NCBI RefSeq assembly: GCF_018139145.2
Contig: NC_059476.1
Span: 15,493,001 to 15,557,000, forward strand
Length of the DNA stretch: 64,000 bases
Direction of reading: 5' to 3'
From: Gymnogyps californianus
Lineage: Eukaryota > Chordata > Aves > Accipitriformes > Cathartidae
A model generated the notes under the pieces. That model saw only the letters and a program-made list of their open reading frames with translations. It made no database searches and was not told the origin of the DNA. The translations under genes were made by a program, and so were the position numbers. The stretch's first letter is position 1. The number at the start of each line of letters is the position of its first letter. This document shows, in pieces, positions 59,901-64,000 of this stretch.

Positions 59901-61608
59901 GTAAAATATCATTAAAATTGGAAGCTGTTTCTATTTTGATTATGTTTATTGTCTAATACTGAATGAATTGATAGCTTGTGGTATTTTTTTAATTTCTTAA
60001 TATTTCATTTACAGCTTTCTAAGCCTCCTGTTGTTAGCCAGGTGTCGTATGTGAACAGCTTAGAACATCTCTTGAAGGAGAAAGAAGAATCTAAAAGGTT
60101 TGTTTCTTAAAGCTGCTTTTAAAAATTCGGGATGGAGTTGTAGAAGCTTAGATTTACCTCTGATGGAGTTTGGGTAGCAGCAAGCTAAGCTTTGCCTGCT
60201 GATGCCACCAGCGTACATCTGACGGGACCTACAAGGGTGGCTTAACTGTAAAAGCTGAATAACAGGCTCCTTCCAAGCAATAATGAGTGATTTGTGATAC
60301 ATCTGTCTACCCCTCAAGAGCCAGACTAAATTTACTGATGCCTTCTTTATAGGTCGCTGAGCCAGCTAGCAGCTGCTGGTCAGGCATGAAATAGAAGTAT
60401 TTATGTAGACTGACTGTACTAGTTTCTTCAAAGGCATTTGTAGCTCAGTTTTGGTTTCCAAAGTTGTGTAGACTATTGGTATCTGAGTAGTTACATAGTT
60501 CAGTGAACAGAACTAATGAGTGTTCTTGCAAGAGATCTTTTGGGTAGAAAATGTAATGTGGTATATGTGCTAATGGCAGGTGGTGGCGATGGGTATATAT
60601 GTGTGATTAACTGTTTTGTTTAAAGAATCTGACCCTAGTAACTATGGGCTGACTGACTATGGAGTAGTGAATACTCCTATAACTAATACTATTTAACAAA
60701 TAAAATACTAGTATGATTTTAAAAAAAAAAAATTTAAAAAAAAAATCAACCAGAAGATTGAAAGTTTTGTGCAATTACAAAAAATTCTATCAGAAGTTGG
60801 TTGAGCATATTTGTCTCTGACAACCTAGTGATTGATTGTGCTGTTGGAAATGCGTTAGGTTTTGGGAAACATCCACTTTGTATCTTGGAATAGCAAGATG
60901 CTTTTGTTTTACGCAGATGCAATGTCTCGCATGCTTTTGCCATGTGTAATTGGCTACTGACTCCTAGGTTCACATTCAGAGCTTAAATTTGTTGTCTTCA
61001 GTTGTAAATACTAAATGGTGATGATATGTTCTGCTGCTACTGTTATTTCAGGGTAGATGAACTAGAAAAGCGGTTACAGGAAGACATACAAGGAAGGGAA
61101 ACTGATTCTTCAAATGGAGAGGATGATGAGAATGCCAGTGGAGATGAAGATCTCTCAGAAGAACACAGGTCCTTCCAACTCCAAAACCAATTAAATATAG
61201 TTCTTCACTTTTCTAGCTTTTTCTCCTAATCTCTCTCTCTTTCCATCAGTTGTTAATATGTTTAATGTGAACCATTTTTAATTGTCTTTCGGGGCTGGGT
61301 GGATTTTCTTGGACATTACTGTATTTTAACAGTTCAGCTTTCACATAAGGCGGATGTGTTCATCATCTGAAAATAACTGTCTCAACCAGCAAATAGCCTC
61401 TCAATGTTTAAATTCATAAAAGCAATTTTGAATTTTACAGGGCGTTTATAAAGAGATTTTCAGTAGTAGCTCATGCCATACCTGACTACCACCCTGGAGA
61501 AGATATATTTGATTTATCAACCTCTGGGAAAATCTTCAATCAACATAACCTTGACTTGAGGAATTTTCACTTCATCCCTCAAAATCCTATAGAGAAGCTC
61601 CTCCTTAG
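47873..61608 (+). CDS. SLF2: SLF2 (FAM178A), SMC5/6 localisation factor 2, first 8 coding exons, 3' part outside window
   Basis: SLF2 works in the nucleus with SLF1 and RAD18 to recruit the SMC5/6 complex to stalled forks and crosslinks; SLF1-SLF2 are regarded as the vertebrate counterpart of yeast Nse5-Nse6 (family knowledge). Here exons 47,873-47,982, 52,461-52,504, 52,967-53,679, 54,663-54,720, 56,019-57,178, 60,015-60,097, 61,052-61,168 and 61,441-61,608 join in consistent phase into 817 codons. Features in order: PIP-like FFKP motif (38-47), basic SSPKK block (about 84-117), nuclear-signal-like RKRKKHR (about 263-270), KRKR near 367, acidic DDDDDEEE (648-655), LEHLLKEKEE helix (about 709-722), acidic coiled segment (724-761), and the conserved IPDYHPGE/LDLRNF block (763-817). 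Human SLF2 is about 1,170 residues, so roughly a third is missing, including much of the SMC5/6-binding C-terminus. No frameshift or internal stop is seen. The paralogue FAM178B is less likely given the MTR start and the N-terminal motifs. Confidence 0.93.
48077..48186. repeat. Three dispersed copies of a GC-rich 24-mer, with CTCF-like site
   Basis: Near-identical units start at 48,077, 48,115 and 48,163, sharing a GCGTGCACCGCG core; copies 1 and 2 agree over 24 bp with one difference. Between copies 2 and 3, 48,137-48,150 (CCGGCAGGGGGCGC) differs from a strong CTCF core by one base. The placement just inside the CpG island fits promoter architecture; binding is inferred. Confidence 0.6.
52125..52310 (+). 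mobile_element. Degraded CR1 LINE fragment
   Basis: The CTGGTGAGGTCTTATCTAGA stretch followed by ATACTGGATACAG, then an ACTAGGATGATAAAGG segment and a TGAGTGAGGAAACTGATAGG segment, follow the order of segments in the 3' half of avian CR1 elements. It is heavily diverged, with blurred ends, and lies in SLF2 intron 1 in sense orientation. Confidence 0.65.
52461..52504 (+). CDS. SLF2: SLF2 coding exon 2 (44 nt, PIP-like motif)
   Basis: A tiny exon between a TTCTCTTCAG acceptor and a CAAG|GTAAAT donor. With the flanking split codons it encodes R-NQTITEFFKPVLNQ-D. The IxxFFKP core resembles a PCNA-interacting (PIP) box, with Asn where Gln is canonical. Mammalian SLF2 has a comparable FFKP segment after its own first exon, which is the strongest single reason for accepting this small exon. 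Confidence 0.88.
52967..53679 (+). CDS. SLF2: SLF2 coding exon 3
   Basis: The acceptor TCTCTCTTAG ends at 52,966 and the donor CAG|GTGTGT follows 53,679. It encodes 237 residues, starting with the conserved RFEKK-SSPKK region and a TSPVLDAFRRGI segment similar to the human SP-I-EAF-KG block. Its C-terminal part is Ser/Asp-rich and ends with the basic RKRKKHR cluster, a likely nuclear signal. Reading on into the intron would add 17 codons before a stop (53,731-53,733), a possible truncated isoform for which there is no evidence. Confidence 0.9.
53680..56018 (+). other. SLF2: SLF2 introns 3 and 4
   Basis: Two AT-rich introns (53,680-54,662 and 54,721-56,018) on either side of the 58-nt exon 4. 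A 17-A run lies at 55,227-55,243. No other exon, RNA gene or clear mobile element is seen. Confidence 0.75.
54663..54720 (+). CDS. SLF2: SLF2 coding exon 4 (58 nt)
   Basis: The acceptor CCTTTATTTTAG is followed by 19 codons plus one base, ending CTCAG|GTAGAA. It joins phase 0 to phase 1 and restores the frame into exon 5 through a split Asp codon. As 58 is not divisible by three, skipping it would shift the frame. The encoded peptide is polar and unremarkable. Accepted on splice sites and phase, since homology cannot be judged over 19 residues. Confidence 0.7.
56019..57178 (+). CDS. SLF2: SLF2 coding exon 5 (large)
   Basis: The acceptor CACTTCATAG and donor CTTCAT|GTAAGT enclose 1,160 nt coding for 386 full residues. 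The content is mostly Ser/Lys/Glu-rich and likely disordered, with a KRKR cluster near residue 367 and the acidic run D5E3 (57,035-57,058) directly before a VFMPLQEILSSS segment that resembles the conserved end of this exon in mammals. The large central exon and low-complexity character agree with the known gene structure. An internal CAG|GTCACC at 57,149 could act as an alternative donor, but GTAAGT is stronger. Confidence 0.9.
57955..58497 (+). mobile_element. Solo LTR, same family, copy 2, diverged
   Basis: Homologous over its whole length to the LTRs at 34,804 and 61,725: GGCTGGG(T/A)T-GAGTTAATTTTCTTC start, AAGTTGGGAGGGGACAGAGCC centre, CTTATTAAACTGTCTTTATCTC near the 3' end and GCTTAG-TGCTGGCTGGGGT at the end. 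It is older: the TG and CA termini are decayed, the TATA box is lost, and the target duplication is unclear (possibly GATTT/ATTTT). ATTAAA at 58,367-58,372 remains. Sense orientation within SLF2. Borders are approximate. Confidence 0.85.
58712..58753. repeat. 12-bp perfect inverted repeat
   Basis: Arms 58,712-58,723 and 58,742-58,753 are exact reverse complements around an 18-nt loop containing CTAATTAA. It lies in SLF2 intron 5, downstream of the LTR. It may be coincidental or a small fold-back. Confidence 0.55.
60015..60097 (+). CDS. SLF2: SLF2 coding exon 6
   Basis: The acceptor TCATTTACAG and donor AAAAG|GTTTGT enclose 27 codons plus two bases. They encode LSKPPVVSQVSYVNSLEHLL followed by KEKEESK, a segment very close to the mammalian sequence at this point and predicted to be helical. 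Confidence 0.92.
61052..61168 (+). CDS. SLF2: SLF2 coding exon 7
   Basis: The acceptor GTTATTTCAG and donor CACAG|GTCCTT enclose 117 nt. They encode VDELEKRLQEDIQ, a heptad-like helix continuing exon 6, then an acidic Ser/Asp/Glu stretch ending LSEEH. Conserved with mammalian SLF2 at both ends. Confidence 0.9.
61441..61608 (+). CDS. SLF2: SLF2 coding exon 8, last in the window
   Basis: The acceptor AATTTTACAG and donor CTTAG|GTAAGA enclose 168 nt. They encode the conserved AFIKRFSVV, IPDYHPGEDIFD, SGKIF and LDLRNF-FIP blocks that open the folded C-terminal half of SLF2. The exon ends two bases into a codon; no downstream exon with the expected homology is seen before 64,000. Confidence 0.93.
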
Positions 61609-64000
61609 GTAAGAATATCCTCTTCACTCTGTTGTGTTTACTTGTACCATTTTCTTCAGTGTTAGCAGTTTTTAAGATAAAATAGTATCTTTGCATGCAA
61701 ATGAGCTCTGTCTTACTAAGTAGGTGTCCTGGTTTTGGCTGGGATAGAGTTAATTTTCTTCTTAGTAGCTTGTACAGTGCTGTTTTGGATTTAGTGTGAG
61801 AATAATGTTGATAACACACTGATGTTTTAGTTGTTGCTAAGTAGCGCTTATCCTAAGTTAAGGACTTTTCAGTTTCCCATGCTCTGCCAGCAAGCAGGTG
61901 TACAAGAAGCTGGGAGGGAGCAGAGCCGGGGCAGCTGACCCGAACTAGCCAAAGGGATATTCCATACCATAGAATGTCATGCTTAGTATATAAACGGAGG
62001 GGAGTTGACCAGGAGGGGCGGATTGCTGCTTGGGCATGAGTGAGTGGGTGGTGAGCAATTGCGTTGTGCATCACAGGTTTTTTTCCTTTTTTTTTTTTTT
62101 CCTTTTTTTCCCTCTTCTTTTTTTGTTATATTCCTTTTCTTCATTATGATTATTATTGTATTTCATCATGAATATTGTTAGTATTATAGTTTACTTTAGT
62201 TATTAAACTGTTCTTATCTCAACCCATGAGTTTTATCTTTTCTCCCAATTCTCCTCCCCATCCCACTGGGAGCCGGGGGGGAGCGAGGGAGCAGCTGTGT
62301 GGTGCTTAGTTGCTGGCTGGGGTTAAACCATGACAGTAGGCAAGACTGACTCCCTTTCCCTGGAATTCTCCTTTCCAGGTTAGCTTTACAGAACAGTGAC
62401 TTGTTACTTGAAGCTTCCTTCTTTCCTCCTCTGGAATTCTTGAAAAACATCTTAAATGAGACATAAGGAAAAAAATAGATGTTCTGGCCTCTTCCATATT
62501 TCTACTGTGTTGAGCTATCACTGACCAATTTGTGGAAGATAAATGCAGAAGTGAAATGTTATAATGAACAAAAGCTTAACTATCCCAAGACAGAAAGAGG
62601 ACCTTTGTGGTGAACTGATTTGTGACCTCCTAATGTTGCATTATGTCTGCTGAAAGACCTTTACGTGTTTTCGTCCTGAATGGGCCTGGGACTTCGGGCT
62701 CCACCTAATGAGGATTGCAGAAAGTCACAATTTCTGACATCTGTTAGATTCAGTCACTGAGCTAGCAGTGTGTCTGTGTGTATACAAACAACTGTTCTGT
62801 AACTCATAGGGATTTGTATTCTATATTTATGAGGCTGTCAGGCTACAAATAGCTGGACAAATTCTTGCCTAATACCGTAAGTGCAAATCCTGAAAAATTC
62901 TGGTTGTTTCAGTTGGCATTTTATTCCAAACTTGCATCAGTGAAACTTAGAGAATTCATTTAATCTTAAAGGATTTTGGATACATGTGTATGTGCTATTG
63001 TGGGTGTGAAGAGGAGGAGGGTGGCTTCTCCTTATCTCTTGAGGAAGTGATGTTTGTGATACACTCCTTTGGCTTCAGGCCTCTCTATTAATGTGTTTTG
63101 AAGATCACAAGGCTATAAGCTTCAAAAGCATCTTGTAAATCAGTGACTGGAGGAATGAGAATTAAATGAATCATCCCTTGCAGAAGGCAATTATGATTTA
63201 ATTGCTTATGCATTCTGCACAGTTGGCACAGCTGGCATGTACTGGCTGTCCAGTTGGCACATGGATGTCTTCCTAGCCACTTGCTCAGTCAGACAGGTAG
63301 AGGGTATGTGGAGAAGTTAGGACACAGATCTCTCAACAGTGAGAGCAAGAGTAGACTGAAGAAGGTTATGTGGGAAACTGGATATCATTAATTCAGCTGC
63401 TTATGACATACCTGACTTTCTAAAGAGGACTAAAGCTAAAATAATCCAGTAATAAAGATGACATATTTTCTGTTCTTCCAACAGCTACTTTTTGCACCTC
63501 ACAAGTTTGCACAGTGAGATTAGACTGTTTGATTTTAATAGCTTTAGTTTGCCTCCAGACTCTTTATTTAAAAGATTATTTTAAAAATTTCAAAAAAACT
63601 TTTTTCTCTTTTCTTCTAAAAGTGTTGGTAAAAGTCAGTGGACAGTAAAAAATCTCATTCACTGGTCTCATTGAGCATAGCAGTCTGTCTGTATAAACAG
63701 GCATAATGTTCATTGTACGATAGTGTAAATCAATGTTTGTTTGAAGCTATTATTCTCTAATAATACAAATGTTTCCAGATTATATAATGTGGCATTCTGG
63801 AGGAAAAGATAGTTGTTCTAAATAACAAATAAGGTTTAATTAGTATAGTATTTCATATAGGTGAGAACGTAAGAATAACATCTGTTTTGGATGTTCAGAT
63901 CTTTGTTTGCTGTTGATGATGATCTGAGGGGTGGGGAAGTTCTTAAGCTTTTGTGAAAGTGCTGATTCAACCACTAATTTTTTTTTTTTTTTTTTCTCCT
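61609..64000 (+). other. SLF2: SLF2 intron 8 (runs off the window)
   Basis: At least 2.4 kb. It contains a complete solo LTR at 61,725-62,335. The window ends in an 18-T run and CTCCT (63,978-64,000), which would serve as the pyrimidine tract of an acceptor just outside the window. Two acceptor-like sites with short open frames (62,379 and 63,485) were considered and rejected as exons. Confidence 0.7.
61725..62335 (+). mobile_element. Solo LTR, ERVL-like, copy 3, full length
   Basis: A 611-bp LTR starting TGTCCTGG and ending CCATGACA, bounded by a perfect 5-bp target duplication GTAGG (61,720-61,724 and 62,336-62,340). It keeps a TATAAA box (61,989-61,994) and an ATTAAA polyadenylation signal (62,202-62,207), with T-rich expansions at about 62,085-62,150. 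It sits in SLF2 intron 8 in sense orientation, so it could act as an internal promoter or premature polyadenylation site. No retroviral coding sequence remains. Intact ends suggest it is younger than the copy in intron 5. Confidence 0.95.

Larger units (their letters stand above)
57179..60014 (+). other. SLF2: SLF2 intron 5
   Basis: A 2.8-kb intron holding a diverged solo LTR (57,955-58,497) and a 12-bp inverted repeat (58,712-58,753). The remainder is AT-rich with nothing else recognisable. Confidence 0.8.

Noticed and set aside
62379..62466. Acceptor TCCTTTCCAG followed by 28 open codons in the right phase
   Set aside because: The translation does not resemble the SLF2 segment expected after exon 8, and it ends at a stop with no polyadenylation signal; it lies just after the LTR insertion.
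63485..63584. Acceptor TTCCAACAG followed by 32 open codons in the right phase
   Set aside because: No similarity to the expected SLF2 C-terminal region, ends at TAA, and no AATAAA follows; at most a cryptic exon.

Overview
This is vertebrate nuclear DNA, almost certainly from a bird. The genes are split by GT-AG introns and sit behind CpG-rich promoters. CR1-type LINE fragments are present. Three copies of one solo-LTR family look like the ERVL-like LTRs common in bird genomes; two are bounded by clean 5-bp target-site duplications. Nothing bacterial or viral (intact) is present, and there are no operons, rRNA, tRNA or CRISPR arrays.

Layout. (1) 1-620 is a CpG-island promoter with a palindromic NRF1 site, an octamer and a GC box. 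A good splice donor on the minus strand suggests the first exon of a gene running off the left edge. (2) 620-12,935 holds no recognisable coding exon and may be intron or 5' flank of the next gene. (3) 12,936-14,565 is the terminal exon of an uncharacterised gene. It carries a complete 224-codon reading frame (12,999-13,673) and a 3' UTR with two AATAAA signals. (4) 14,570-29,700 is GC-rich and gene-empty, with two hairpin-forming inverted repeats and a 17-bp minisatellite. (5) 29,700-47,100 is AT-richer and gene-empty, with one solo LTR, CR1 debris and one orphan open frame near 43 kb. (6) 47,270-64,000 holds the 5' two thirds of SLF2 (FAM178A), plus strand: a CpG-island promoter with three CCAAT boxes and an E2F site, then eight coding exons totalling 817 codons. 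The remaining C-terminal exons lie beyond the right edge.

SLF2 is identified by exon-by-exon agreement with what I know of the vertebrate protein: the MTR start, the FFKP motif, the SSPKK block, the LEHLLKEKEE segment and the IPDYHPGE block. It is the bridge that brings the SMC5/6 complex to damaged DNA through RAD18-SLF1. The other protein gene is not recognised, and nothing in the sequence links its function to SLF2.

The less ordinary observations are a 21-bp near-perfect hairpin at 9.56 kb, a second hairpin at 16.4 kb, an upstream ORF whose stop codon overlaps the SLF2 start codon, a PIP-box-like motif encoded by a 44-nt SLF2 exon, and sense-oriented LTRs with intact promoter or polyadenylation signals in SLF2 introns. 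No exotic multi-gene system is visible.
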